A DNA stretch of 64,000 nucleotides, taken from Dactylorhiza incarnata. Its lineage: Eukaryota > Streptophyta > Magnoliopsida > Asparagales > Orchidaceae. Below, piece by piece: positions 21,528 to 33,700 of this stretch. A program made the position numbers and the translations under genes. Where the stretch lies: assembly GCA_033032865.1 (NCBI GenBank), contig JAWHQI010000051.1, forward strand, positions 10,124,001-10,188,000, given 5' to 3'. Under the pieces are notes generated by a model, which ran no database searches, was not told the DNA's origin, and worked only from the letters and a program-made list of their open reading frames with translations. The stretch's first letter is position 1. Each line of letters starts with the position of its first letter.

Positions 21528-21802
21528 GGAATCTCAGTATCTGAGTTTCGAGTTCGTTTCCAGCTTTTAGCAAGCCTTTAGTTTTTTAGCTGCAGAACTT
21601 CTCTGAGTCATTTCAAGGCCGTTTCTTGTAATTGACTTTGCTTCAATAAAAATTTGTCTTTTCTTCACCCCTTTTCAGCTATATTTATCTCCCTCTGCTT
21701 AGATTATTTTGTGGTTATCTTCAACACTATCGAACACTTTTCTTATGCCACTTTTTCTATTTTCTCTCGCTTATTTTTGAAATCGACGTACTCAGGTCAA
21801 AA

Positions 21803-23257
21803 ATGGAAGCCTTTAAGGAATCTGATTTAGAAGATCATGAAGCTGAGATTGAAAATAGAGCTGAGGGAGCACACTTAGAACCAGCACAGGATATCCAGGT
21901 CGATCCATTTAAGGGAGATGAGGGAAAAGTGCTTTCAATTAACGCAGAACTTTCCGGGAAAAAAAAATTAATAGCTTGTTTGTTCAAGAATCTGGATGTG
22001 TTTGCTTGGACAGCAAGTGATATGCCAGGAGTGAATCCTGATATAGCTTGCCATCATCTGAATATAGATCCAACATTCAAACCAATTATTCAGAGAAAAC
22101 GGGCGGTAACAGTTACCTTAGCCGAACAAATTAAAGAAGAAGTTCAAAAGCTACTCAAAGCTGGTTTTATCCAGGAGGTTCAATATCCTGATTGGGTTTC
22201 AAATGTGGTTATGGTAAAAAAGCCTGGAGGTAAGTGGAGGATGTGCGTAGACTTCACCAAGCTCAATAAGGCTTGTCCAAAGGATTGTAATCTGTTACTC
22301 AGAATAGACTCTTTGGTTGATTCAGCAGTCAGATTCCCATGTATGAGCTTCCTGGATGCATTTTTGGGCTATCACCAAATTAGAATGCATAAGCAAGATA
22401 TTCCTCACACCTCCTTCATAACAAATGATGGGTGTTTTTGCTATAAGGTAATGCCTTTTGGTTTAAAGAATGCATGTGGCACTTATCAAAGAATGATGGA
22501 TTTCGCATTCAAGAAGCAAAAAACCAGAAATCTTGAAGTATATGTGGAGGATCTTCTCATCAAAAGCAAGCAGTTTACCGCATACTTGAAAGATCTGGAA
22601 GAAACCTTCTCAACTCTTAGGGCATTCGACATGAGGCTGAACCCACTGAAATGCATATTTGGGGCCAGCAAGGGAAAATTATTAGGGCATCTTCTAACTC
22701 CAAATGGTCTTAAACCCAATCCAGATAAAGTAAAATAAATCCTTGAAATGAAACCTCCGAGGATGCCAAAAGAGGTTCAGCAGCTAGGAGGAAGAATGGC
22801 AGGAAGGAGCCGATTTATATCTCGACCAGGAGATAAAAGTGCGGCTTTCTTCCGAACTCTTAGAAAGGCTTCAAAATTTGAATGGACTAAGGAGTGTGAT
22901 TCAGCGTTCGATCAGCTGAAAAAATAGTTGACTTCGACTCCTCTTCTCCAGAGCCCCCATGAGGGAGAAGATTTATTCTTATATTTAGGTGTGGGATTAG
23001 ATGCGGTCAGTTCAGTCTTAGTCAGTGAAGAAAAGAAGAAACAATTTCCAGTTTATTATGTCAGTAAGATTCTAAAGGAGACAGAAACCAGATATCCGAT
23101 ACTAGAAGAACTCGCCTTAGTTCTTATTATCTCAGCCAGAAGTCTTAGACCTTACTTTCAGGCTCACTTTATTCAGGTAGTCACAGATTTTCCTCTAAAA
23201 GGTGGGTTGGAGAAGCCAGAGCATTCAGGCATATTGGTTAAGTGGGCCATCGAGTAA
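21803..23257 (+). pseudogene. Tat-C reverse transcriptase and RNase H
   Basis: The RT frame is 311 aa (21803-22738) with the family blocks WVSNVVMVKKPGGKWRMCVDF, LDAFLGYHQIRMHKQD, KVMPFGLKNACGTYQRMM and LGHLLTPNGL. The active-site motif, normally YVDD, reads YVED, replacing one metal-binding aspartate. After a stop at 22736 the connection domain continues (MPKEVQQLGGRMAGRSRFIS), then RNase H at 22928-23257 (YLGVGLDAVSSVLVSEE, PVYYVSKIL, ETRYPILEELALVL). This half would have copied the RNA into DNA in the particle. Confidence 0.88.
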
Positions 23258-23305
23258 AGCGAATTCAACATCTCAGATGCGCCTCGGATAGCAATTAAGG
23301 CTCAG

Positions 23306-23740
23306 GTGTTAGCGGATTTCTTAATCGATATAACAGGAAGTGAATTTGAAAGTGATATCAGAAGGCCTATACCTTGGACAATTTTTGTTGATGGAGCTTC
23401 GGGGAAATGTTCTTCAGGAGCAGGAGTAGTTCTGATTAATCCAAAGGGAGTCAAATTAAATCAAGGTCTAAGGTTTTATTTTTCAGTCACTAACAATCAG
23501 GCAGAATATGAGGCTCTTTTAGGGGACTTCATTTAGCCAAAGAATTGGGAATCGAGGATGTTGAGGTAAAAAACAGATTCATTAGTTATGCCATATCAGT
23601 TAAACGACACCTATGAGACCATGGAACCAGTCTTAAAAAGGTATCAGAAGTTAGTAAATCAAGAAGTTAGAAAGTTCAAGAGTTTTACCATTCAGCACAT
23701 CCCAAGAGCAGAAACTTCAGATGCTGATTAGTTGGCTAAA
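23306..23740 (+). pseudogene. Tat-C second (archaeal-type) RNase H
   Basis: PWTIFVDGASGKCSSGAGVVL and NNQAEYEALLGDF give the first two catalytic acidic positions (D and E). TDSLVMPYQLNDTYE and FTIQHIPRAETSDAD follow in shifted frames. A stop at about 23730 interrupts the usual ADxLAK motif. A second RNase H of this kind is diagnostic of the Tat group among plant Ty3/Gypsy elements. Confidence 0.85.
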
Positions 23741-25024
23741 TTTGGGTTTGAGGAAAATTCAGTGATGCAAATAGGTCGTAAGGCTTCCTGGGTGGATCCA
23801 TTTATCTTATATCTCTCATCAGGGATAATTCACGATAGCATCAAAGATAAGAAGAGGTTCAGGCTAAAGGCAGTATATTATTATCTAGTTTCGGGTATAT
23901 TTTATAGAAAAACATTTTTAGCTCCTTTGTCCAGGTGTATAACAGGAGAAGAGATCTGATTGTTCTCCGTAAAGTACATTCGGGAGAATGTGGCAGTAAT
24001 TCAGGTGCAAGGACGCTGGAAAAAAGAATTTTGAGGCAAGGGTATTTCTGGCCCAAAATGAGGAAAGATGCAGTTGATTATACTAAGAAGTGTATTCAAT
24101 GTTAGAAATTTGCTCCGTTTCAGCATCAACCAACTCAGCGGTTAAAATCTATCATGACTCCTTGGCCATTCGCAGTATGGGGAATGGATCTTCTCGGACC
24201 ATTTCCTATTGCAATTGGGCAAAGACGTTTCATTTTAGTAATGATAGATTATTTTAGCAAATGGATTGAGGCAAAAGCTTTAGCAAAAACAACAACTCAA
24301 ATAGTAAAGAGCTTCATCTGGGGAGAAATTATCTGTAGGCATGGGATTCCTATGGATATAATAACAGATAATGGACCTCAGTTCAGTAATTCTGAAATGA
24401 TTAACTTTTGTGATGAAGTAGGAATTGAACTTCGTTTCGCGTCAGTTCATCATCCCAGGAGTAATGGTCAGGTAGAAGCAGCTAATAAGTGTATCTTAAA
24501 TCTCCTCAAGAAGAAGGTAGAAAATACCACAGAGGCAATTGGACGGAACAACTCCCAGCAGTCCTTTGGACCCTTAGGACCACCCCGACAGGAGCAACTG
24601 GTGAGACTCCTTTCAAATTATCACATGGTTCAAAAGCTCTAATTCCTGTTGAATTCTATGTAAGAAGTCCTAGAGTCTTGCTGGCTAAACAAAACGAAGA
24701 CACCTGGATGGAAAGGAATGATGAAGACCTTAAATGCAGTCTTGATCGAATTGAGGATTTAAGAGATGGGGTTGTGGTAAGGCAAGAAGAAGTGAAAAGG
24801 AGAATGGCACGACACTATGATAAAAATATTAGGATTAAAGAATTCATTGTTGGAGATCTGGTCTTAAAAAAGGTCGATGCAGTAGCTAGATCTAGCTTGG
24901 TGGGTAAGCTAAATCCAAATTGGGCAGGGCCTTATATCATAAGAGAAGTGCTGAAAAAAGGAGCTTATCGACTCAATACATATGATGGAACGAGATCGCT
25001 AACACTTGGAGTGGAGATGATTTG
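23740..25024 (+). pseudogene. Tat-C integrase
   Basis: The spacer (WVDPFILYLSSGIIHDSIKDKK) leads into the zinc region, EKRILRQGYFWPKMRKDAVDY. The catalytic core is at 24154-24642 with the three acidic residues in MDLLGPFP, ITDNGPQFS and NGQVEAANK. A frameshift near 24540 moves on to QLPAVLWTLRTTPTGATGETPF and the C-terminal DNA-binding part (FIVGDLVLKKVDA, KLNPNWAGPYII). The frame ends at 25024. It would join element DNA to chromosomes in the nucleus. Breaks make it a pseudogene. Confidence 0.88.
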
Positions 25025-26560
25025 AAGCGCTTCTACTCTTGACAAGTTTTTTATTTTTTCTTCTCACCCCTGAAAGTGATGCACTCATTTTTTTACATTA
25101 GCATTTATACAATACAGTTACTGAAATTATTCCAATGTTTTTATGAGGACACCCTGAGGTGGAAATAAGATGCGAACTTAAGTCGCACTAAGGAAGATAT
25201 CGCCGGATCACACCTGAACCCCCATGAATTGATGCTGAGTGTAACACCTACATTGACCACGGATTGCAGGGAGATTTCGCTTCTGTGTAGCAGTAGCTCA
25301 CCAATCTCATATGAGAGAGTTCAATGTGATATCCTGGATCTTGGACGATATGTGAGCACACCACTGCATCAAGGGAGGTCTTGGTGAATGCCACCTATGT
25401 CGTGCCTTCAAAAAGTGGCATCGGGCCATCTTAGCCTGTTACACTCGAACACTACTTGGCTAGTCCTTCTTGAGATGAGTTCTATCTAAGATAAGAGCAG
25501 TCCTAACCCTGGGACTACCACTTGAGTGAGGAGGAGAGGTGGCCATCTCCTTGAGAGTTCAGACCACTATAGTCGACTCTCCCTTAAACCCTAACCGAAA
25601 GGGTCACTTCGTCTGTTTCTCATCCCATGACCGTTCCTAGGTCATCTCTTCTATTCTTTCATATATGACCATAAGGTCATTTCTTCCTCTCACTTATCCT
25701 CACGGTCTTCAAGGTTGTTTCTCGGAGGTGGCATAACTTTGGTGATCTCTCTGGGAAAAATAATGTGATAGCCTATAGTACATATCTATCAGTATTAATC
25801 ATATCAGACTACACTTCCTTTTCTCTTCTTCTCTAAGATCGAGCGATCTCAAGGGCTTCTGTGATGGATAGGGGCGGTCTCAAAATAGAGAACTCGGTGT
25901 GGAGAGCAGGTGGTCTCCGGCCTAAAATTGTCATTTCTGGAGCATTTGGCGTTATTAAAAATTTTTCCCATGTCTTTTTGATGAAACAATCTCAGGCTCG
26001 TTAGGTCTTTAAACTAAAAAAGGTTCTGAAAATTATCGAGGCCGCCAATACACAAACCTTATGGTATTATAAATGCTCATAATAGAGCAGGAGCGGTCTG
26101 AGGTTTTTGACCAGTGATACCTCCCTTTAAAATAAATTTATCAGCAGAGTGTTTCAGCATGATCTATCTGCAGATTAAAGGTCGCAATATCACACTCCAT
26201 ATTCAATACTCTTCACTATGCATATACGATCGACTGGCTCTAGAGCATGATTCTGAACGCTCGAATACAAGAAAAATTGGTGCGCATGGAGTGAGCAAAT
26301 TAAGTAATAAAGTTTAATCTGAAGATCTTTCGATCTCGTTTCCAGCTCGATGAGTCGTTGAGGAATGATTTGCGAGATTGAGCAAATCATATATAAAAGG
26401 CATAAAGTCAAACGAGTATAAAATCAGGTGCTGTGAACAAAAAAGGAATGCAAAAATTACTCTTTCATTTCAACTTGATTCAAAATGTAATTACAGGTAG
26501 GGCAGTCTAAAAACTTGACCGATTTATCAAAAGATGACAACATCAAGAGAAAGAAAGCAT
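25025..26560 (+). other. Tat-C spacer after integrase
   Basis: No coding region is supported. The words GCGGTC and GACCGC recur here and throughout the remaining 3' region and LTRs. The 67-aa and 73-aa frames near 26200 overlap on opposite strands and have no recognisable content. Confidence 0.6.
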
Positions 26561-26566
26561 ATCCTC

Positions 26567-28415
26567 CTATTTCTTCTTCTTATTCTTGGAAGGAGCCTCT
26601 TCATCTTCAGAAGAGCTAGAATCGGCACTGGATTCACTTGAGCTGGAGGATCCATCACGAGAGTCAATATTAGACTTTGCAGCTGAACTCAACTCCTCGT
26701 CTGGATCGAATTGGCTTCCACTTAGCTCGCCTCCACCTCCATCCATCGGCATTTCCAAATCTTCATTCAGGAAGTCATCTAATGCGTCCAATTCGGCACG
26801 TGTGACCATTCGGTCTACTTCAAAATTGCCCAGCCTCCTCTCTTCCTCCCCCTCATTGCCAACTTCAAGATCATCCTTGTTGCCATCTTTTTATTCTCTC
26901 TCTACATCTCTATCTTTATCAAAATCTTCTTCTTCCCCCACTTCTTCTTCACTTTCCACCTGGAGAGCAGCGACCTCCGGAAATAGTGACGAGAAGTTGA
27001 CATCCTTTGGAACTAGGATGCCGCCATCTCGCAAATTAGACATGGTCATCTCAACCGCCTCACTTATTTCTTTTAACATCACCTTCCGATAGGCTGGATT
27101 ATTTTTGTCATACATTTCATTTCTTGTTTTCTGCAAATGAAGTTACAGGTTAGATCAAGAGGAGAAAAGAGAGAAAAGGAAAGTCAGATCGAGCGATCAA
27201 AATACATCAGGCTCGGCCTTAATAGCCTTGTTCTCCTGCATGTATCTACGCAGCAACCTTCCCATATGATGGCAAAAGACCTAGTGTCTGAGACCGGTCT
27301 GCGAGCACATGTCGGGGATAAGACTGTCTTCCCAACTATACACTTCTTTAAATTTCTCTTCGCCATATAAGGCGGCCGAGATCGCGCCAACATGACGGGT
27401 TAAATTGCCTCCCCAGTTCGGAAGGAATGTGGAAACTCCCACTCGTTTACCTTTGACATCCCACTTCAGCAGCGGTCTCCCCATGGTATCCGTCATGGAG
27501 CACCTGTATCCATATAAATCAAAAGATTTATAAGAATAGCTCGACGATTCGGCGGTCCAGGTTTGATACCGCTCTTGATCTCTCTTTAACCTCTTCTCCC
27601 TCTGAGTAAGCTCACCCTCCGGAGCATAGGGTAAGGTAAGAGAAACCTATAAAACCTCTGCAGGAGAAAACTCTTTTATAAGATTAAGAGAACTGTTAAG
27701 AAGCGGTCTAATTATTGAGATCGCAGGAAATCACTATATTTTCATTTGATGGAAGAAACTTGCGCCCAAAGTACCATATAATGCTCTAGATCAACTTTGC
27801 AATCTTTGAGCATTTCTTTGATCTGATCTTCAACTCCAGAAAGGGATTTTGGTTTTCGAAAGATCGATTCATCTCGGAGCTTGGGGTGTGTCCGGAGACC
27901 GCCCAACCTCCCCTAAAAAATCAAGAATCTCTTCGCCCAGTTGGAGACCTTATTCGACAGGTTCACTACTTTCAAACCACTGCAGGTGAAATACAACAGG
28001 CCTTGAAGTCCTCCCTCCTCGAACCTTCCTTCAACATCTTCAGAGTAAAAAGAGATCTAAATAGATCCAGGGTAAATACCACTTTGACTGATCTCAAGTA
28101 ACAGATATAAGTAAAAATCAGCGCGATAGAGTTTGGTGGAAGTTGTCCAGGAACCAGACCAAAGAACTTAAAAATCTTCCTTATATCCCATGGCAAGGGA
28201 AGGCAAAATCCATGGTTGAAGTGGTCAATCGGAATAGCGATCTCGTCTTCCCCACAATGATTGAGGCGCTCACCTGTGGCGGGCAGACGGATCATTATCT
28301 GCGAGCTCATAGGGTTATCCCTCAGAAAATCATGAAACTCAACTTGAGAAAGACGGCAAGGTCGCTGTTCAGACTCAAGAAAAATTTTGCAGGCACTAGC
28401 TCGCGCGGACACCAT
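26567..28415 (-). pseudogene. Tat-C antisense gene 1 (PF04195-like 'putative gypsy type transposon' protein)
   Basis: On the strand opposite to gag-pol, 28415-27972 encodes 147 aa with the pattern FCLPLPWDIRKIFKFFGLVPG, QLPPNSIALIF and KVVFTLDLFRSLFTLK. This is typical of the plant domain often annotated as a putative gypsy-type transposon protein. Downstream frames follow: 27496-27281 (VGVSTFLPNWGG), 27136-26891 (AYRKVMLKEISEAVEMTMSNL) and 26809-26567, an acidic Ser-rich C-terminus ending in lysines. Breaks between them could be introns or mutations; I cannot tell. The function of this antisense protein is unknown. It is known in Tat elements as an extra reading frame. Confidence 0.6.
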
Positions 28416-28849
28416 TGTTAAAAGGATTTCAGACCACTTTATTGAAAAGTCCTAGAGGAGCGTGTTTAATGAGTCCACCAACCGGGTATTTATAGCTCCA
28501 GGAGCAATCAAGATATAATCATTACAAAATTTTGAACTAAAAGACCGCTGCCTTAGATCGCGCGACATAAAGGTAATCTCAGACCAGAGGCTGCCGCGAA
28601 TGTCAGGCATAATATAAAATTTAGACCGAGCGATCTGATAACAAAATTTCTAGGGAATAGAAAATAATTCGAAGTAAAAAAAATTGAGGCAAGAGGTAAA
28701 AACGAACTGCCAAAATATATACAAAATAACAATATCAGATCTCAAAATCCCCAAAACAAAAGTTTTTCAATTTTTAAGATCGATGACCGCTGTATCAGAA
28801 TATATAAGGAAAAATATTACAAGTTATTTCAAATGATCTTTTCTCTTCC

Positions 28850-31234
28850 CTAGGTAAGCCATCCTGTTCTGAAGTTTGTTGGCCGCTGTAAGCGTCATAT
28901 AGATGCCAGTATTAGCGTCAACAGCATATCGCTGGAGATCACCCGCATCTCGCTTCAGCTCTTCCCAGTTGATAAGTTCTTCCTAGTTCGCGCGATCATC
29001 AAGGGGAGCATTTGATGTCCCTGCAACTAAAGGAGCAGGAGGTCCTGACATCAATTGGGAAAAGGCGGTGTGCAAAGCATCGGCCTTACCTTTAAAGAAA
29101 TTGTTTCTTCTTTGGACTCACGAAGTCTCTTGCGAAGATCAGCCATTTCCTCTTCGGACTTCTTCCTACTGTCCCTTTCTCGTTGCTCGAGCGACCTCTA
29201 CAGATCGATCAACTTTTTGTCGCATTGAGCTGTGACCGTGTGGACTGCTTTGACGGCATCCTCTCTCTGTAATTCGGCCGCAAGCAGCGCCTCGTACTTC
29301 ACTAGCAACCTCCTCTCAAGCTCTCTCTCCCGAGTTTGGAAAACATGAACCACCTGCATAAATGGGGATGCGAGTACAGGGGGTCGAGGTAGATCGATCT
29401 GAGGAGAAGCCAATCCAGCCTCATCCAGCAGCCTCTGGGCCTCCTCATCTTCCCCTGCGATCAGGGAAAATAATTCGATCAACAACAGTCAGGAATTAAA
29501 GGAAACAAACATAACATTCATACTTGGGAAAACAGAAATAGAGCGGTCAGGGAAGTGATCCCGAGCGGCCTTAGAAACCATAGGTGCAGCGGTTAGAATT
29601 AGACTGTCTGGATGCTTTCGACGCTCAAGGTCAATCTTTTCTAACTGTTTTTTCCATAATTTTTCTCCTTTTCTTCGTCTTTTCAGCTCTTTGAAGTTAA
29701 GGAGAATGTCGTCGGTCTCAATGAGGACAATCCCGCATCATTGAACCAGAGATTGAGGTCTAATATAGATAGGTAGATAGATATCAGGCGGAAAGGTCCA
29801 TGGAAGCTTACCAGACCGGATCGCAGAAATTACAACCGCTCGGCCTGCAGCCTTCCTCACCAAGTTGGCATCTGCCTCAAAGGTCAAAGACTTTCCATCA
29901 GAAAGAACCTCTTTCTCTTTGCGCAGCTAAGCTTCCAGACCCAATGGCCCTTCTCCTTTATCCTCATCCCCTTTCTTTTTTCTCCTGGACTTCCTCTTCT
30001 ACTTCACGATCATCTTCTTCACTTTCCTTGAATTCTCCCTCTTCATCTCCCTCCTGAGCAGTACCCAAGACTATTTCGATTTCAGTTAAGATTGCGGGAG
30101 CCTTTCCAAGGACCTTTTTTTCTTTTCTTCTTTTTTCCTTCTTCAGACCATGTTTCATAGGTTCTCCTTCTTTTCTTTTCTTTCCTCTTCTCTTTTTCTT
30201 CTTTTTTATCTCGTTCTCCTCTTCTTTGTCTTCTTCTCTTCCTCTACGCCATCTTCTCCCACTAGTCTTGCGACCTGATCGTTAGCTTGGGCGGCATCAT
30301 TCTCAGCCACCGCGGCCTTGTTCTCATGTCCTGCATTCTCCTTGCTAGAGGCAACGATCTTCTCTTTAGGAGCAATTTCCAATTCCTCCTCTATTTTCTT
30401 TTTCTTTTCTTCCTCTTATTCTCTCTTCCTCTTCTCTTCCTCCTTTTGCCGCCGCATCTCAGCATCAAGACAGGCCCTAGATTGTTTATCTATCTACTCC
30501 ATCCTCCACTTCTCCAAAGAAACTCAATCCAGTTGGCCCTCTGTCTTAACAACGACAGGAGAAGCTGGCGTGATCTCCAGAATCAAGCAGAGACTGAGAG
30601 ATCGCATTCTCAAAGGGATCAAGAGACTGTTAAAAAAGAAAAACAAATATCAGCAAAGAACGTTAAGAGAAATCCTTGAGAACGCGGCTACCTGTAGAGG
30701 AGCGTTCTCAAGAGGTTTGACAGGAAATCAAACACCAGCTGGCTTGACTGTTAGGGTCTTGGCAGGAAGCTTCGTTTTCGCAAAATCCTGGTCTCTAATT
30801 TGCTGTCTCATTTTGATAGCTAAAGATACCTTCTTTTTTAGACCGGCCATAATTTCATCAAGGGTCACTCCAGCTGTCTGGTTTGAAGTCTCTGGTTTCT
30901 CCTAGGAATCATTTGTCGGAATCTTAGTTCGATCGGACTCATTGTATTTCAACGGCGAGCCCGTGATATCCACAAAGCTTGAAGACGATGGAGGAGGAGT
31001 CTGCACCAACATGTCATATGTAGCAATATCCTTAGTCGCTGCCCGTAAAGGTTTGGCTATGGATGTATTCTTCAAAGGAGATCTAATCGTTTTATCTCTT
31101 TTGGGCAACAGTTTCTTCGAGGCAACATCAGGGATAACTCCTTTCTCATCAACTACACTCTTCAGCAAGCCCATTATTAAATAGCCATGGCGAACTCGAA
31201 ATATAGACCGCTCAAACAAAATATTTAACCTCAA
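28850..31234 (-). pseudogene. Tat-C antisense gene 2, charged coiled-coil protein
   Basis: Minus-strand pieces run from 31234 (110 aa, MRLNILFERSIFRVRHG..., VDITGSPLKYNESDRTK) through a long Lys/Glu-rich tract at about 30700-29960. The next frame, at 29485-29198, has a predicted coiled coil (QTRERELERRLLVKYEALL, QREDAVKAVHTVTAQCD), and RKRLRESKEE-type sequence continues past 29160. Such coiled coils usually form the C-terminal half of the antisense proteins, yet this one lies upstream of the PF04195-like part. It may therefore be a separate transcript. Stops interrupt it. Function is unknown. Confidence 0.45.
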
Positions 31235-31379
31235 AAAGCCAATGCAAATACAGATGAAAAGCCCCAGGTCTATTTATAGCTCGAGAAGAAATATTAAAAT
31301 ATTCTAGGCCTTTGAGATCTCCGTGGTCTGAAATTAACATTTCCGAAGCACATTGGAACTTGGAAATGTGCGGGGATTC

Positions 31380-31996
31380 TGTTTGCCCCGAAGATCGCAA
31401 TACAAGATTTTAAGGGAATTCATGCGGTCTCATCAATCAAATCGTTTTCAGCTTATTATGTCGCGCGGTCTTGTTTCAAAGACCCCCAGTTCGGCCATCT
31501 CGCATAAAGCAGCAAGCTTACCAGTTTGGTTTTCGGCCATCCCTTGAGACCGCGCGTGGTATGTATCTCTTATCTATTTCTGACGATAGCAAGCCAGGTA
31601 ACGTCTCACCTCGTCCCAGCTATTTAAAAACTTGGGCAGCACGTAATTTTAAGAGCTATCCGTTCGGGCAGTCTCCGTGCCTATAAATAGGGGGTAGGGG
31701 TCCTCAAAAAGGCACTTGGGGGATCGAGTCTTGAGCTTGTTGCGGAAATAAGTGGTCTTGTTTTCAGCTCGTTCCCTTCTCGCCAACCTGATCTGGTTCA
31801 AGTCTTCAGTAATCTCTAGTCTCTAGACTATTTCGGTAGGGCCGTCTCACGGTAAAATCTCTCAGAGCGGTATTCTTTTTTCATAAATCTGCAGCACCCT
31901 CCACCTGATGTTCTCAGACCCCCAGTAACCAATGATCCTAAGTTTCCCCCTCTGATTTAAAGTGTAAGTTGTGGAGGTGCAATTTTTGCATCAACA
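31380..31996 (+). repeat. Tat-C 3' LTR
   Basis: It begins TGTTTGCC and ends CATCAACA and aligns along its length with 18632-19247. The 14-base palindrome of the 5' LTR is broken here (GAGACCGCGCGTGGT at about 31545). Confidence 0.88.
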
Positions 31997-32001
31997 TAGA
32001 A
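31997..32001. repeat. Target-site duplication of Tat-C (right copy)
   Basis: TAGAA matches 18627-18631. Confidence 0.85.
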
Positions 32002-33700
32002 CAAGTTGGTTTGAGAATAAACACGGACCTCCCAAAGAGTTCACTGTGTGGTCACATTCTTGAGCTACGAACCAACCTTCCCACCATTTCTGACTGAACT
32101 TCACTCATTTTCTATTGTGACATCCAATTGATGACTGATAAAAGGTTTGGTTACCTCGGGGCGATGAGCGGTTTACCATTATTTTTTGGATGAGGTCGTT
32201 ATGCCATTTTACCATTTTGATGTAGGTTGGTTCTTCCCCAACTTCTTTTAGATGGGTTATATACTGAACTACTGTGGGGTTGTTACCGTATAGCTCCCAC
32301 CCAATTCGGTTACTTCAATCACTTCATTCATCATTTACCTATGGATGGAGCATATTTTCTTTAGCCTCGATGTATTCCTCCATCTATTCAATGTAAGTGC
32401 AAGAGACTATGGGGAGATGTACTTTGGATCAGACATGTTTTAAGTCCTCATTCTCGCGAACAAAGTTCGTGACAAGAAAGCATGCTTCACCATGTTCAAA
32501 GAGGACTTTGGAGGTATCCATACAACACCTGACCCGCGGGAAGAGGATGTCGTTAAGATGCTCGAACTAACAGAGACCGTAAGCAGGATAATTAAATTCT
32601 TTTTTTGCACCCTGTAGGATGTGGCTTATTATTCCCTACTTGTGTGGGAAGTCAAGGACATTCCTATGGATAATTATAAGTATGAGGGCTTAGCATAACA
32701 AAGATCATGCCTACCTTAGGTAGTTGGCTTGATTTTTCCTTCTGTAGTTGTCCTGATGATTCCTGCGTCGAGACCACACCAGCCAATCGAGAACATCCTA
32801 ACGGCTGGAGAGAAGCAGCATGCTCAGGATTTGAGGAGGGAGGTCGTGCATGCTCATGGTGGGGCGAGCATATCCTTGACGAAAAGGTGTATGCCTGCAC
32901 AAACTCCCTTTCGTGATGGTGGAGCTCTCGCCTTTCCAAGTTTTGGAGAGACCTCTCCGACCTTGAGGGCAACCCTATGATGTAGTGAGACCCTGAAGGC
33001 GGAGAGGCCACTCTTAGTTCTAACCTCCCCTCATGGTGGGAGGATTACCGAGCGCTATCGCGTGTCTTCACAGTCTCCTCTATCGTGTTTAACAAGGAGG
33101 ACTTGAGCGAGATGAAGCAGGTCCTTATGGGATACATTTCAAATAAATCGGGCACGAAGACTTTGAGGGCGATCGCATAAAATTACACGGCTTGGTGCTC
33201 CCTCGAAGATGCTTAGGCGGAGTACACCCACCTGCATGAAAAGCTAATGGAATGAAATAATTATCTTAGTAGGGGTGACTACTCAAACATGGCCTCACTT
33301 GCTAACCTTTTTTTTCTTCCTTTCTAGGTGAACCTTACATTTGACAACCCCAAATTTGGGTGGGTGGTCCTTCGAGTCTCCAAGATATCCGCGGAGTTCA
33401 CCCTAGACCTTTTATGGGAGCATGGGGTATTGAGGGATAAGTTCACGAACTTATATTACCCGAGCGTGTATAGAGAGTATGTGGACACTGAAGTCTCCTC
33501 TTTAGAGGATGATGGCACCAAATAGGATGCGAATACCATGGAAGAAGTCGTCGACTCAGAAACTGAGGGAGGAGAGGAGCTGCTTGCATGGACAGGGAGC
33601 CCCTCAAGTGGTTATAGTATGAGTTCTTTGGAATCTCGGGCCAAGAAGGCGAAGACTATGGGTAAGGGGAAGGACGTAGGGGTGGATTCATGAGAAGAAT
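32002..33700 (+). pseudogene. Degraded Tat-type extra gene (probable antisense gene of Tat-E)
   Basis: Several plus-strand frames keep phrases like the antisense protein of Tat-C: FSLDVFLHLFNVSARDYGEMYF, then KVRDKKACFTMFKEDFGG, and DVAYYSLLVWEVKDIP. After a GT...AG-like gap comes a 65-aa frame at 33328-33525 (FDNPKFGWVVLRVSKISAEF), continuing in acidic sequence to about 33690. The integrase fragment at 44254-45660 is a Tat element on the minus strand, so a plus-strand gene here fits its antisense gene. That link is inference. Tat-C inserted just upstream of it. Confidence 0.4.

Larger units (their letters stand above)
18632..31996 (+). mobile_element. Tat-C: full-length Tat-lineage Ty3/Gypsy element with antisense genes
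   Basis: This 13.4-kb element has LTRs of about 617 bp, a TAGAA duplication, and the order gag, protease, RT, RNase H, second (archaeal-type) RNase H, integrase. A 6.3-kb 3' region carries gene-like sequence on the opposite strand. The second RNase H and the CxxH...H...C gag knuckle identify the Tat branch. Extra antisense reading frames have been described in Tat elements. Stops, frameshifts and changed active-site residues make it inactive. LTRs differ by several percent by eye, so it is older than Ath-A, Ath-B and Sir-D. Confidence 0.92.

Noticed and set aside
26586..27092. 168-aa Ser-rich plus-strand frame
   Set aside because: It mirrors the acidic Ser-rich antisense frame on the minus strand, which has the better case through its neighbours.
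30287..30905. Plus-strand Phe/Leu/Ser-rich frames resembling membrane proteins
   Set aside because: They are reverse-strand shadows of a Lys/Glu-rich (AAG/GAG) coiled-coil coding tract.
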